Positions 8,712 through 18,667 are shown, numbered from the stretch's first letter. The stretch: 64,000 nucleotides of DNA from Secundilactobacillus kimchicus JCM 15530 (GCF_001433995.1 NZ_AZCX01000002.1:62001-126000); one strand, 5' to 3'. The notes: a model not told the origin generated them from the letters alone. Translations and numbers: made by a program.

Positions 8712-10172
8712 ATGACGGATACAGTAAAGGCGTTTGTGAACGTGATTATCAACAGCGGGACCTACGAACCACTAGATCGGATCTATGTGACCAACAAAGT
8801 GTTGGGGTTTGTCGGTGACCAGCCAGCTGTTGAACCCGTTTCACTGGATATCTTAGATTTGTTAAGTGCGTTAATTTCAACGGCGATTGAAAACGGCAAA
8901 ATCGAAGATACGCCTAGTGACCGCGATATTTTGGAGGCCCAACTCACTGATTTGATGACCCCGACACCAGCGACGGTCAACGCTTCTTTTTGGAATCGTT
9001 ACGCGGATGATCCTAAGGTAGCCACTGACTACTTTTACAAACTCAGTCGGGAAAATAACTACATTAAGACGCGGGCCATCGCTAAGAATGTGAGTTTTAA
9101 GACCCCAACAGATTATGGTGATTTAGAAATTACGATTAACCTGTCGAAACCGGAAAAAGATCCAAAGGCGATTGCAGCGGCTCGAAATCAAACGAGTCAT
9201 ACGTATCCACTTAGCCAGTTGGCGATTGAAAACGAAGGTTACCGCGGTCGGCTTGGATTCCCAGCTCGGAGTAACCATCGGATTATTCGACTCACACTGG
9301 GTGGCGAAACCTGGGGATTTCAGTATTCGCCTTATGCGTACTTTAACGAGCACGCCATTTTCTTAGCGGCCGCCCACAAGCCAATGGTCATTAACCAGCA
9401 TACGTTCACTAATTTATTGAGTATCGTGCGGTTGTTGCCACACTACTTTGTTGGAAGTAACGCTGATTTACCAATCGTTGGCGGCTCTATGCTGGCTCAG
9501 GACCATTATCAAGGAGGCCGGCACGAATTTCCGATGATGAAGGCCCCGGTTGAACGCGTCGTAACATTACCAGGATTTGCCGACGTATCAGCAGGAATCG
9601 TGAAATGGCCAATGTCAACGATTCGACTGAAGGCGGCCAATCAAGAATCATTGATTAATGCGGCCAACCAGATTGCTGAAAGTTGGCAGCATTACAGTGA
9701 TGAAAGTGTGGACGTTCGGGCGTATACTGGTGAGGTTCGGCACCACACCGTGACGCCGATTGCTTACCGTCAAAGTGACCAGTACGTCTTAGACATTGTG
9801 TTGCGAGACAATCAAACGTCGGCGGAATTTCCGGACGGCATTTTCCATCCGCATCCTGATGTTCAGCACATTAAAAAAGAAAATATCGGGTTGATTGAAG
9901 TGATGGGACGGGCAATTTTACCAGCTCGACTCAAAACCGAGATGCAGGAAGTGAAAAAGTATTTGTTAGGTCAGACCAATGAAATGGCCGATTATCACCG
10001 TGAGTGGGCGGATGCACTGAAGGCTACGACGCCAATTACGGCTGATAACGTTGATGATGTGATCAACCAGGCATTGGGTGACGTGTTTGCCCGCGTGCTG
10101 ACGGATGCTGGTGTCTTCAAGCGAGATGCACAAGGTCAGCACGCCTTTGATCGGTTTATTGACCAACTTTAA
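8712..10172 (+). CDS. galT: UDP-glucose--hexose-1-phosphate uridylyltransferase, class II
   Basis: 486 residues, the length of the class II GalT enzymes found in Firmicutes (class I enzymes are about 350). It transfers UMP from UDP-glucose to galactose-1-phosphate. I choose the ATG at 8712, 1 nt after the galE stop; a longer reading frame extends upstream but only inside galE. No strong ribosome site is seen, consistent with coupling to galE. The internal GGSMLAQDHYQGGRHEFPM (about residue 257) contains the His-rich segment expected for the active-site region. Confidence 0.93.
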   Translation: MTDTVKAFVNVIINSGTYEPLDRIYVTNKVLGFVGDQPAVEPVSLDILDLLSALISTAIENGKIEDTPSDRDILEAQLTDLMTPTPATVNASFWNRYADDPKVATDYFYKLSRENNYIKTRAIAKNVSFKTPTDYGDLEITINLSKPEKDPKAIAAARNQTSHTYPLSQLAIENEGYRGRLGFPARSNHRIIRLTLGGETWGFQYSPYAYFNEHAIFLAAAHKPMVINQHTFTNLLSIVRLLPHYFVGSNADLPIVGGSMLAQDHYQGGRHEFPMMKAPVERVVTLPGFADVSAGIVKWPMSTIRLKAANQESLINAANQIAESWQHYSDESVDVRAYTGEVRHHTVTPIAYRQSDQYVLDIVLRDNQTSAEFPDGIFHPHPDVQHIKKENIGLIEVMGRAILPARLKTEMQEVKKYLLGQTNEMADYHREWADALKATTPITADNVDDVINQALGDVFARVLTDAGVFKRDAQGQHAFDRFIDQL

Positions 10173-10193
10173 GTGAAACTGAGGTGTTCAGGG

Positions 10194-11180
10194 ATGAAGA
10201 CAACTTTAAAAGACATTGCCGAACGAGCGGGGGTTTCTCTGTCGACGGTGTCGCGGGTGCTCAATTATGACACCACCCTTTCCGTGAGTGATACCACCCG
10301 TCAAAAAATTTTCGAAGTTGCCGAAGCCCTAAACTACTCTAAGTTTAAGCGCCCGGCAGCGGGCCCGGGTGGGCGACGGATTGCGGTTGTTCAGTGGTAT
10401 TCCGAGAATAAGGAAATGGATGATTTGTATTACATGGCCATCCGAATGGGAATTGAAAAACGAAGCCAGGAATTACAAATCCAAACAACGCCGGTCTTTC
10501 AAAATCAGGTCTCAGAAATTACGCCAGATATGGATGGCATTATTGCCGTCGGAAAATACAGTGACGCTCAGGTTGCGGAGCTCGGTAAGTTAACCGACAA
10601 TCTGGTGTTTGTGGACTGGAACGAACTTGATAAGGGTTACGACAGTGTTGTCACTGAATTCAAACGGCCGGTTGCTGAGGTGGTTAACGAACTCAATGGT
10701 GATCGCGAACCCGTTGGGATTATTTCCGGATCTGAACTCACGACCGACAAAAAAATGCGGATTCCAGATCCAAGATTGCGGGCCTTTAAAGCCGCTATGG
10801 GGGATCAATTTGATGACCGATTGGCCTTCGAAGGGGATTACACCAACCAGTCGGGTTATGATGAGATGATGAAGGCCGTAACAACTTTGGGAGACCAGCT
10901 TCCCCGGGCCTTTTTTATCAGCAACGACCCCATGGCGATTGGCGCATTAAAAGCCTTGGGGGAGGCCGGAATTGCGGTGCCACAACGGGTGAAACTGATT
11001 AGCTTCAACGACACTTCGGTGGCCAAGTACGTCTATCCTGAATTAAGCGCAGTCCACGTGTATACAGATCAGATGGGCGTTACAGCGGTTGATATGATGA
11101 AGAGCCGCTTAGATGGTGGCCGGATCGCCCCAATGAAGGTTAAGGTTGGGACGAAGTTGGTGAAGCGGGCAAGTAGTTAA
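10194..11180 (+). CDS. galR: LacI-family transcriptional regulator, GalR
   Basis: 328 residues. The N-terminal LacI helix-turn-helix, LKDIAERAGVSLSTVSRVL, is at residues 4-22, followed by a periplasmic-binding-like sensor domain. I use the ATG at 10194 because GAGGTG lies 7 nt upstream and the protein then begins right at the DNA-binding domain. Its place at the end of galKET, and the palindromes before pgm and galK, support the role of galactose repressor. Confidence 0.88.
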   Translation: MKTTLKDIAERAGVSLSTVSRVLNYDTTLSVSDTTRQKIFEVAEALNYSKFKRPAAGPGGRRIAVVQWYSENKEMDDLYYMAIRMGIEKRSQELQIQTTPVFQNQVSEITPDMDGIIAVGKYSDAQVAELGKLTDNLVFVDWNELDKGYDSVVTEFKRPVAEVVNELNGDREPVGIISGSELTTDKKMRIPDPRLRAFKAAMGDQFDDRLAFEGDYTNQSGYDEMMKAVTTLGDQLPRAFFISNDPMAIGALKALGEAGIAVPQRVKLISFNDTSVAKYVYPELSAVHVYTDQMGVTAVDMMKSRLDGGRIAPMKVKVGTKLVKRASS

Positions 11181-11210
11181 ACAGATGATGAACGTTTAGT
11201 TCTTGGCGAA

Positions 11211-11254
11211 TCAACCTAAAAAAGCCGACTTTGAAGTCGGCTTTTTTAGGTTGA
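11211..11254. terminator. Bidirectional terminator between galR and pepO
   Basis: A perfect 21-bp stem (11211-11231 with 11234-11254) containing AAAAAAGCCGACTT and its complement gives T runs on both strands, serving the convergent galR and pepO genes. Confidence 0.92.
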
Positions 11255-11266
11255 TTTTTTAATTAG

Positions 11267-13186
11267 CTACCAGATTTTCACCCGGTCGGTTTCTGCTTTA
11301 AACATGCCGTCGCCATCATGGATATCAAAGGTTTGAAAGAAATCCTCGAGGTTTTGGACCTGAACGTTAGCCCGGAGTTTTGCTGGGGCGTGGACGTCGA
11401 TTGAAAGGAGGAGCTGTTCGCGTTCTGTCGTGGCTTTTTGCCGCCAAATTGTTGCCCAATTAATGAAAAAGGCGCGTAGGTCAACGTCCGGTTCGCCTTT
11501 GGCCGCCTCTAAGGCGCAACTCAAACCGCCGGCGTCAGCGATATTTTCTGAGACCGTTAGCTTACCATTCACCTTTTGACCAGCAAATGGAAGACCATCA
11601 AACTCTTTGACCATATCGTCAGCCAAAGCCTGGAAGTGCTTGTTATCGTCGGCGGTCCACCAGTTATTCAGGGTGCCGTATTCGTCAAATAACGACCCGT
11701 TGTTGTCGAAAGCGTGAGAGATTTCGTGGGCAATCACCGCACCAATGCCGCCAAAGTTTTGGCTTGAGGTTTGGTCCAAACTGTAGAATGGGGCCTGTAA
11801 AATGGCTGCTGGGAACACGATGATGTTGTGGAACGGATGAAAATAGGCGTTGACTGTGTTAGCACTCATTTCCCATTTTGTCCGATCGACAGGTTGATTC
11901 CATTTGGCAAACGAATCTGCGGTCGCAATCCGATCAAAGGCCAAGACGTTGCTTAAAAGTGTGCCACCTTGGGCCGCTGAAGTCACCTTAAACTTCGAAA
12001 AAAGTGGGTCGATTTTGTCGGGATAACCAACTTGAATGCCCAACTTATCAAGTTTGAGGACCGCTTTATCGCGGGTAGCCTGACTTAGCCAGTCATTGTT
12101 GGCAAGCCGCTTTTTATAAACGTTGACCATTTTAACCACCATGTCATGGACGTCATTTTTCGCTGCTTCGCCGAAGTATTGGCGACCGTAATAGTCACCA
12201 ACGACTTGATCAAAGGTGTTGATGGCGAGGTAATAGGCTGCCTTTTTTTGGCTTCGCGGTTCTTTTTGGCCCGACAATGCCCGACCGAACAAACCACCGG
12301 TTACCCGAAAGTCCTCAGTCAAATAAGCCGAAAGGGCATTCACCGTTTTAACAATCATCCAACTCTTCATCAAGTCGAAGTGGTCAGGCGTGAGAATGGT
12401 GTTGAGCGCTTCAAAATAAGCGGGTTCTTGCGTAATAATTTTTTCTGGCGTTGCGCCGACTAGCGTGATGATCGCTTGTTTCAGATCTAGCTGGTTAGTG
12501 CTGTCTGCGATTTCTTGAAGGGATCGCGGATTATACATTTTACTGTAGTCTGCGGACTCTTCAGCCGACTTAACGTGGGGCGCAATCAACTGGTCAAACT
12601 GTTTAGCTTGATCAACAATTTCCTTGGCTGAGTCAGCTGGGTAGTTTGCCAATTGAAGGAGTCGTTCACTCATGTCTGTGAAAATGGGCATCAGTTGGGC
12701 GGCCGCTTGGTTACCCTCGCTGTAGTAGGTTTTATCTGGCAAGAATAGGCGTGGGCCACTTGCAAATAATGCGTAAATCTTAGAGTTTTTCATGTCCGAG
12801 TCAATGTCTAACGAAAAGGGCGTTGGTAGGCCACTTAGTATCCAATCAGCCAATTGATCGGACAGATCGGCATAGGATTTTAGACCCTCAATCCGTTGTA
12901 AAATTGGTTGAAGAGGGCTGGCGCCATCTTTTTCGCGTTTGTCAAAGTTTGAGACCAGTGTGTAGAAGTTCTTAAATTCGGCCATTTCAGGATTTTGTGG
13001 GGCCATCTTACCTGCTAATAGGTCGGCAAAGTCACTCATTAATGTTTCTTCGATGTTATCTGCCAAGTCCATAAAACCACCGGTACTTGAATGGTCTGAT
13101 GGAATGGTCGCCTGGGCGATCCAATCGCCGTTGACCGCTTCGTACAAATCGGTTTTAATTGCGGCGTTATCAATGTGTTCGGCCAT
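11267..13186 (-). CDS. pepO: M13-family endopeptidase PepO
   Basis: 639 residues, neprilysin-like zinc metallopeptidase that cleaves oligopeptides in the cytoplasm; lactic acid bacteria use it in peptide utilisation. The catalytic HEISH is at residues 487-491, with the distal ligand motif ENIADAGG further on and NAYFHPFHNIIVFPAAILQ preceding, all in family order. No signal peptide is present. GGAGGG precedes the ATG, and a good promoter lies 33 bp upstream. Confidence 0.95.
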   Translation of the reverse strand: MAEHIDNAAIKTDLYEAVNGDWIAQATIPSDHSSTGGFMDLADNIEETLMSDFADLLAGKMAPQNPEMAEFKNFYTLVSNFDKREKDGASPLQPILQRIEGLKSYADLSDQLADWILSGLPTPFSLDIDSDMKNSKIYALFASGPRLFLPDKTYYSEGNQAAAQLMPIFTDMSERLLQLANYPADSAKEIVDQAKQFDQLIAPHVKSAEESADYSKMYNPRSLQEIADSTNQLDLKQAIITLVGATPEKIITQEPAYFEALNTILTPDHFDLMKSWMIVKTVNALSAYLTEDFRVTGGLFGRALSGQKEPRSQKKAAYYLAINTFDQVVGDYYGRQYFGEAAKNDVHDMVVKMVNVYKKRLANNDWLSQATRDKAVLKLDKLGIQVGYPDKIDPLFSKFKVTSAAQGGTLLSNVLAFDRIATADSFAKWNQPVDRTKWEMSANTVNAYFHPFHNIIVFPAAILQAPFYSLDQTSSQNFGGIGAVIAHEISHAFDNNGSLFDEYGTLNNWWTADDNKHFQALADDMVKEFDGLPFAGQKVNGKLTVSENIADAGGLSCALEAAKGEPDVDLRAFFINWATIWRQKATTEREQLLLSIDVHAPAKLRANVQVQNLEDFFQTFDIHDGDGMFKAETDRVKIW

Positions 13187-13218
13187 TAAAATCCCTCCAA
13201 ATAAACTAGAATAATGCC

Positions 13219-13246
13219 ATTATACACCGTGTTTAGGTCCTGTTAA
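13219..13246 (-). promoter_or_regulatory. pepO promoter
   Basis: On the minus strand: TTAACA (13241-13246), 16 bp, TATAAT (13219-13224) with an extended -10 TG. Confidence 0.7.
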
Positions 13247-13284
13247 AAAAGAAAACCCGGACTATGGCGTTCTGCCCTAGTTCG
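13243..13284 (-). terminator. Terminator of the lysozyme gene
   Basis: On the minus strand ACTAGGGC pairs imperfectly with GCCATAGT around a 5-nt loop, followed by GGGTTTTCTTTTTT. It abuts the pepO promoter. Confidence 0.6.
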
Positions 13285-13300
13285 AGTCGTCGTTATTATT

Positions 13301-14401
13301 CTATTTTAAGTAACCGCGCCAGATCCAGCCGCCATGTTGGCCATCAGTGCTCTTGACGTGATAGTAAATAATGTAGTCATGAGTGGCTTTGCGGTATAGT
13401 TTTTCGTGTTTATCCGTCACCCAGGTCACATCGGGTAAGTCACTGTTGTACCCGTAGCGTGTGCCGAGGTGGGCAGAGTACCGGGCGCCCTTAGTGGTTG
13501 TATAAGTGTGGTGGCCCATGTTACCCCGCCAGACTAACTTCACGCTGTATAATCGGCTCTTGGAATACTGACTCCCGACCTGCTTGGGAGCTGGTAACTT
13601 CACCATTGTGGGGTCTTCTTGCCCCGATTGTGGCGTCGTCGTTGGTGTTGTTGACGTTGTTTGATTTGTTGGGGTCGTGCTAGTTGTCGCACCACCTAAA
13701 TAATAGCTGTTATTCAACTGACTCACATCAAGGTTTTGATGTTCGCCGTTGAAGACGTAATCACTAGCCCACTGCCATGCGTTGGCACTAGTATAGTTTT
13801 CGCCAGTGGGATTGGCCGGCCAATTGGCGATCCAGCCCTTGTTGGCGTCATTGGTATCAATATGGTTGCCTACCCAACTCGACATGGTGTAAAGGTCGGT
13901 TTTATTATAACCAGCTTGGTTTAATACGCTATCAAACGTCGCTAGGTTAGCGTTGTTAGCGGTTTTGGAAAGGCCAGCTAACTCGGATGATTCAAAGTCG
14001 ACGACCATCACAATATTGGTGCTACTGGTGACGGACTTGACTGCGTTGATAAAAGCCTGGGCCTCGGCCGTGGCTTCGCTGGCAGAGGTGAAGTGAGCGA
14101 AGTGGTAGAAGTTGACAGATAAACCCGCGTTTTGAGCGTATTGGACTTGTTGGCTCAGATAAGGATTGACATAGCTTGTCCCCTCGGTTGCTTTGACTGT
14201 AACGGCTTTGACACCTTGCTGAGCCAGGTTATCGAAGTCGCTCTGGCCCAAATTTCCCTGATAACTTGCCAGATCTACCATGTCAGTCCGCGGTAGTGTC
14301 GATGACGGTGTTAAGCTCGCATGAGCTGGACGGGTTGATAACATCAAACCAACGGCAAGACCCGACAACATCAGGCCAGTTAAACGTGTTGTTTTCTTCA
14401 T
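13301..14401 (-). CDS. Secreted GH25 lysozyme with C-terminal SH3-like wall-binding domain
   Basis: 366 residues. A signal peptide (KKTTRLTGLMLSGLAVGLML then PAHA, cleavage near residue 28) is followed by a glycoside hydrolase 25 domain (about 38-235) with the family's VDLASYQG start and an acidic VDFESSE. A Thr/Pro-rich linker (about 238-262) leads to a C-terminal 80-residue basic, aromatic-rich module ending WIWRGYLK, which resembles SH3/surface-layer type wall-anchoring repeats. It should hydrolyse peptidoglycan outside the cell. Monocistronic. Confidence 0.88.
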   Translation of the reverse strand: MKKTTRLTGLMLSGLAVGLMLSTRPAHASLTPSSTLPRTDMVDLASYQGNLGQSDFDNLAQQGVKAVTVKATEGTSYVNPYLSQQVQYAQNAGLSVNFYHFAHFTSASEATAEAQAFINAVKSVTSSTNIVMVVDFESSELAGLSKTANNANLATFDSVLNQAGYNKTDLYTMSSWVGNHIDTNDANKGWIANWPANPTGENYTSANAWQWASDYVFNGEHQNLDVSQLNNSYYLGGATTSTTPTNQTTSTTPTTTPQSGQEDPTMVKLPAPKQVGSQYSKSRLYSVKLVWRGNMGHHTYTTTKGARYSAHLGTRYGYNSDLPDVTWVTDKHEKLYRKATHDYIIYYHVKSTDGQHGGWIWRGYLK

Positions 14402-14578
14402 TTTTAATTGCTCCCCTAAAGTTGATTCGTCTCGTGAGATGACTACGTTTAGGGTACCATCTTTGACCGGTGTGATAAATGGTGCGGGGACGATTCCGAC
14501 AAACTGTAATATTTCTGTGTTGATTTTGCAACCTTAATGGGACCCAGCCCCTTCCGAGTGCCAGAAATTCACTGACAA

Positions 14579-15049
14579 TTAACAGTTGCGAGACCGTTTT
14601 GAAATCAGTTGATTAATTTGTTGAACCTGTGCTTTGATAGACTGACTGAAAATGATCCAGAAGAAGACGTAAATCAAGACGAAAATGAGGGTGTAAAGCA
14701 ACAGCCAAAGTGAGTTAACTGGAAACCAACCCGCCCAAATAGCTAGCGGCGTGAAAAGTAAGTAGCTGATTAGAAAGTGAACAATGGTCTGCTTGAGACT
14801 ACTCCAAAATTCAATCTCGAATATCAGCGCCGTACCAGAGAATAGGAGCCCAATAGTGGCCCAAATGAAGGTCGATGCCCAAATGGCTTGTAAGTGAGTA
14901 GCAAAGTGAGACACAAACTGTGGGGCGGATGGTAAGAAGTTAGCGGCCTTAAACACCGTTGAAAAGGTGAGTGCCGTCAAAAAACCGATGCCAATACCAC
15001 TAAAGGCACCAAAGGTGAGTTGCAGTAAGCGCCGTTTAAAGTTTTTCAT
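14579..15049 (-). CDS. DUF3021-type membrane protein
   Basis: 156 residues with four hydrophobic segments (about 14-34, 48-70, 82-104, 112-134) and a basic C-terminus. It starts within an ATGA overlap with the upstream LytTR gene, an arrangement typical of LytTR/DUF3021 pairs in Firmicutes, where the membrane protein is thought to control the cognate regulator. Function not established. Confidence 0.75.
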   Translation of the reverse strand: MKNFKRRLLQLTFGAFSGIGIGFLTALTFSTVFKAANFLPSAPQFVSHFATHLQAIWASTFIWATIGLLFSGTALIFEIEFWSSLKQTIVHFLISYLLFTPLAIWAGWFPVNSLWLLLYTLIFVLIYVFFWIIFSQSIKAQVQQINQLISKRSRNC

Positions 15050-15489
15050 TTTAGAAGCTCCTTTCGAAGTTTGGTCATGAAGCGTCGAGAAATGTATGAG
15101 TGTTTGCCCGTTGTGAAGTTCACCTGATACACACCGGATGGGCTAGCACTTAAGTTGGCTAAAAAGTTTAAATTAATAATTTCTGAACTCGATATTTGAA
15201 TAAAGTCGTCCTTTTCCAAGAGCTTGGCCAGTTCGTAAATCCGATATTTGACCCTATAAGTTGCCTCAATCGTCTCGCAGACAACATGTTTTTCAGCCGT
15301 TTGAAACCGGATGATTTGATAAAGCGGGATTGGGACGGTCTTAGCCCCAGATTGACCCACAATCAGCCGTTTTGAAATCAGTCGCTCAATGTTGCGACCA
15401 AGCTGGAGGAGATCAGCCGATTCGGTCTTGGTGTTAATTGAAATAAACGGAATCGAAAATCGGGGCGATATGTTGAACTTAACATGCAT
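15046..15489 (-). CDS. LytTR-domain transcriptional regulator without receiver domain
   Basis: 147 residues. The C-terminal two thirds (about 45-147) is a LytTR DNA-binding domain: IPLYQIIRFQTAEKHVVCET, then YELAKLLEKDDFIQISSSEIINL and SYISRRFMTKLRKELLK. No phosphoacceptor domain is present, so it is not a classical response regulator. GGTGGTGA serves as ribosome site. It overlaps the downstream DUF3021 gene by 4 nt. Confidence 0.82.
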   Translation of the reverse strand: MHVKFNISPRFSIPFISINTKTESADLLQLGRNIERLISKRLIVGQSGAKTVPIPLYQIIRFQTAEKHVVCETIEATYRVKYRIYELAKLLEKDDFIQISSSEIINLNFLANLSASPSGVYQVNFTTGKHSYISRRFMTKLRKELLK

Positions 15490-15597
15490 GACGGCTCACC
15501 ACCTTTCAAAGCTAACTATAAAGTAAGTGACTGCCGAAAAGCGACCCAATCCCGATAATTGGTCAAATTTAGGTGGTCGGTGGTCGACTAAGCCATC

Positions 15598-15632
15598 AAA
15601 AAAAGACCTGCTCGGTTCATGAGCAGGTCTTT
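15598..15632 (-). terminator. Terminator of the betaine/choline ABC operon
   Basis: AAAGACCTGCTC (15602-15613) pairs perfectly with GAGCAGGTCTTT (15621-15632) around 7 nt; the minus strand continues into a T7 run. Confidence 0.9.
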
Positions 15633-15638
15633 GTAGCG

Positions 15639-16544
15639 TTACTTTGTCATTAAATCATCAATTGAGTTAATGTTTTTCATATAAGTTGGGACAGCCAGAC
15701 CGGTTTTAGCGCCCTTTAAGTTAATGCGAACATCAACAAACTGGCCCTTATACTGCTTGGCATAGATGCCTGAAGTAGTGGGGAGCCAGGCGGAGACGGA
15801 AGCATCAGCTGCGTTGGTTGCAATTGACGCCCACATCGGCTGGGCTTCCATTGGTTGAATCGTCGTTTCATACCCCTTGGTATCTAGTAATTGCTTAACC
15901 ACGTTGGTTGAAGCAATTTCTGAATCCCATGCAACATAGGTCATTTTGACGGCTTTGCCGTGACCATCTGGCACACCGGCTAGCCATTGTTTGACCTGGT
16001 CGGGATGCTGTTTGATGTAGGTCTTGGCAGCCTTGGCTGGATCAACCCCATTGTTGACCTGCAGCATCACACTTGAACTTTCAGCCGGTGTCCAGTTGAA
16101 ATTCTGGAGTAATTTATAGGCACCTGGATTGTCTTTTTTTAGACCAACCCGGGCAATGGTGTGAATGCTTTCGGCTTTCCCATAGACGTTTTTCGGATCC
16201 TTCAGAAACTTTAAAGGATACTTCGTAAACATCCAGTGCGGTTGCCAGCCGGTCACAACGATAGGTTGATGGTACTTAATTGCCTTGTCCAAGGTACTCG
16301 TCATCGCTGCTGTTGAGCTGGTCTGAAGTTGCCAGTTGTGGGCCTTTAAACCGTATGCCGACAAGGCCTTTTGCGTACTGGCCATGATTCCAGCCCCAGC
16401 ATCGATCCCGGTGATCGTATAGTTGATTTGAGGGCCAAGCTTTTTAGCAGGGTCGTAGGCTGCAGGTTTACTATTGCAAGCTGCCAGCACAACCGTTAAT
16501 GCGAGGATGGACAGGCCGCTTAACACTTGTTTTAGTCGTTTCAC
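15639..16544 (-). CDS. Glycine betaine/choline-type ABC transporter binding lipoprotein
   Basis: 301 residues. Lipoprotein signal peptide with lipobox LAAC (Cys at about residue 23). The mature part is an OpuAC-type binding protein: it includes TGIDAGAGIMASTQKAL, a WQPHWMF aromatic segment and a second WDSEIAST/WLPTTSG segment typical of quaternary-ammonium binding folds. Third gene of an ATPase-permease-receptor operon that imports compatible solutes for osmoprotection. Confidence 0.9.
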   Translation of the reverse strand: MKRLKQVLSGLSILALTVVLAACNSKPAAYDPAKKLGPQINYTITGIDAGAGIMASTQKALSAYGLKAHNWQLQTSSTAAMTSTLDKAIKYHQPIVVTGWQPHWMFTKYPLKFLKDPKNVYGKAESIHTIARVGLKKDNPGAYKLLQNFNWTPAESSSVMLQVNNGVDPAKAAKTYIKQHPDQVKQWLAGVPDGHGKAVKMTYVAWDSEIASTNVVKQLLDTKGYETTIQPMEAQPMWASIATNAADASVSAWLPTTSGIYAKQYKGQFVDVRINLKGAKTGLAVPTYMKNINSIDDLMTK

Positions 16545-16555
16545 GGAATCCCTCC

Positions 16556-17407
16556 TTAGCTGTGTTGTTGACCCTTATTCAGGGCTTGGGTAATGCGGTC
16601 CAAGATGATGGCCAAAATAACAATCGCAATTCCGGCAGTGAATCCGGAACCGGCGTCGTTTCGACCGACGGCAAAGTAGACTTGAGTTCCCAAACCGAGC
16701 GCCCCAATCATTGAGGCAATGACGACCATGGATAGGGACAGCATCATGCTTTGATTGACCCCAGCCATTAACGTGGATTTAGCAAGTGGTAGCTGAACTT
16801 TGATCAGCTTTTGCCAGCTTGTTGAGCCGTAAGAATCGGCGGCTTCAATTAAGTCCGCTGGTACTTGGCGAATCCCTAGATTGGTCATCCGAACGGTCGG
16901 TGGCATGGCGAAAATGACGGACGCCAGGACGCCGGGAACCATACCGATTCCGAAGAACGCAACAGCCGGAATTAGATAAACGAAGGCTGGCATGGTCTGC
17001 ATGAGATCCAATACTGGCTTCATGATCAATTCCACAATGTCACTTTTAGCCATCCAGATTCCCAGCGGAATCCCGATAACTAAGGCAATTAGACTTGACG
17101 TGAGCACCAGTGTCAACGTTTGGGTCATATCACGCCAGTAACCAAGGTTCCAGATTAGCAGTAACCCGAGTAATTCAAATGTCAGCAAGGACCACTTCTT
17201 GCCCCTTCGCGTTGCCCAGAAGGTGAGGGCGAGAATCAGGACAATGAATAGCCACTGGGGAATTAGGTCGAAGACCCATTGAAAAGCGTTAACGATCGCA
17301 CCAATGAAGTTTGTAATGGCGTTAAAGAAACCAGTAAACTGTGTCAGCCATTTAACCAGTGCGTTAATCCAGTCGGCTAACGGCAATTGGCCCATTAAAA
17401 TTGGCAT
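16556..17407 (-). CDS. Glycine betaine/choline-type ABC transporter permease
   Basis: 283 residues with about six to seven membrane helices and the cytoplasmic EAA-type loop EAADSYGSTSWQKLIKVQLP (about 190-209), as in ProW/OpuAB permeases. Its ATG overlaps the TAA of the ATPase by 1 nt (TAATG), so translation is coupled. Forms the membrane channel of the importer. Confidence 0.92.
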   Translation of the reverse strand: MPILMGQLPLADWINALVKWLTQFTGFFNAITNFIGAIVNAFQWVFDLIPQWLFIVLILALTFWATRRGKKWSLLTFELLGLLLIWNLGYWRDMTQTLTLVLTSSLIALVIGIPLGIWMAKSDIVELIMKPVLDLMQTMPAFVYLIPAVAFFGIGMVPGVLASVIFAMPPTVRMTNLGIRQVPADLIEAADSYGSTSWQKLIKVQLPLAKSTLMAGVNQSMMLSLSMVVIASMIGALGLGTQVYFAVGRNDAGSGFTAGIAIVILAIILDRITQALNKGQQHS

Positions 17408-18603
17408 TATTCAGTCACCTCATTTCCTGCAATGGCGCCTAATACGGCACCTCGAACAATGATACCAACCAAGTGTTTTTGATCGTCCAGCACGGCGAAT
17501 GGAACTGGCGTGCTAGAAATTTGATCCATCAAATCACGAACTGGCGTGTCCGGTGACGTGATTGGAACTTCCCGTTTTGTGACAACCGATGATAGGTCCC
17601 GATTCCCTTGTTGAATAAGGGCTGCCACGTCATCGGCATCCGCAAAGCCGACGAACCGACGCTCGTTATCAACGACGTAAATGGAAGAAATATCGTTATC
17701 CCGCATCCGCCGTAGCGCAATCCGAGGACCGTCCTTATCAATGTTGACGGTGTTTGGCCGAATCATGACGTTGGCAACGGTCAGGACCTTTGTCCGGTCA
17801 ACGTCTTCAATGAAGCGTTCAACGTAGTCATCGGCGGGATTGGTCAAGATGTCTTCTGGCGTCCCGGTTTGAACGATCACCCCGTCTTTCATGATCATAA
17901 TCCGATCACCAATTCTGAGCGCTTCGTTTAAATCGTGACTGATAAAGATAATGGTTTTGTGCATCTTTTCTTGTAATTCCAGCAGCTCGTCTTGCATGTC
18001 CTTTCGGTTCAAAGGATCTAAGGCTGAAAATGCTTCGTCCATTAGGAGCACCTCAGCATCATTGGCCAGGGCCCGAGCCAGTCCGACCCGTTGCTGCATC
18101 CCACCAGATAACTGTTGCGGATACTGGTCATCGTAACCATGCAACCCAACTAACTCTAAGGAATCATGAGCCTTTTTGTCACGGGTGTCTTGGTCAACGC
18201 CCTGAACTTCAAGGCCATATCCAACGTTTTGGAGAATGGTTCGATTCGGGAAAAGGGCAAAGTTTTGGAACACCATGCTCATCTTTTTGCGGCGAACCTC
18301 ACGGAGTCCGTTTTTATCGAGTGTCATGAGGTCTTCGCCGTCAATGGCAATTTCGCCTTCGGTGGGTTCAATCAACCGGTTAATCATTCGGATCAACGTT
18401 GATTTCCCGCTACCTGAAAGTCCCATGATCACGAAGATTTCGCCATCTTGAACCGAGAAATTTGCCCGGCTGACCCCAACGGTCGCACCGGTTTCTTCGA
18501 GAATCTCGGCTTTACTCTTACCTTCACTCAAAAGTTGTTGTGCGCGTGGAATTCGACGCCCAAAAATTTTGGTTAGGTTTTTCACTTCGACTTTTGCTGT
18601 CAT
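17407..18603 (-). CDS. Glycine betaine/choline-type ABC transporter ATPase with CBS domains
   Basis: 398 residues. Walker A GLSGSGKST near residue 58, signature LSGGMQQRVGLARAL near 164, Walker B LLMDEAFSALDP near 186. The C-terminal about 120 residues are a tandem CBS pair, the osmosensing module of OpuA-type importers. AAAGGGGG is the ribosome site. Promoter and palindrome lie upstream. Confidence 0.94.
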   Translation of the reverse strand: MTAKVEVKNLTKIFGRRIPRAQQLLSEGKSKAEILEETGATVGVSRANFSVQDGEIFVIMGLSGSGKSTLIRMINRLIEPTEGEIAIDGEDLMTLDKNGLREVRRKKMSMVFQNFALFPNRTILQNVGYGLEVQGVDQDTRDKKAHDSLELVGLHGYDDQYPQQLSGGMQQRVGLARALANDAEVLLMDEAFSALDPLNRKDMQDELLELQEKMHKTIIFISHDLNEALRIGDRIMIMKDGVIVQTGTPEDILTNPADDYVERFIEDVDRTKVLTVANVMIRPNTVNIDKDGPRIALRRMRDNDISSIYVVDNERRFVGFADADDVAALIQQGNRDLSSVVTKREVPITSPDTPVRDLMDQISSTPVPFAVLDDQKHLVGIIVRGAVLGAIAGNEVTE

Positions 18604-18667
18604 GTAATACCCCCTTTGGTATATCGTTACCGCCGTTTTTCTGACGCAAATAAGTTGTCGATATTGT

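Noticed and set aside
12146-12463. Plus-strand ORF of 105 codons inside pepO
   Set aside because: It is a shadow frame opposite a well-conserved peptidase domain, with no ribosome site or recognisable motif.
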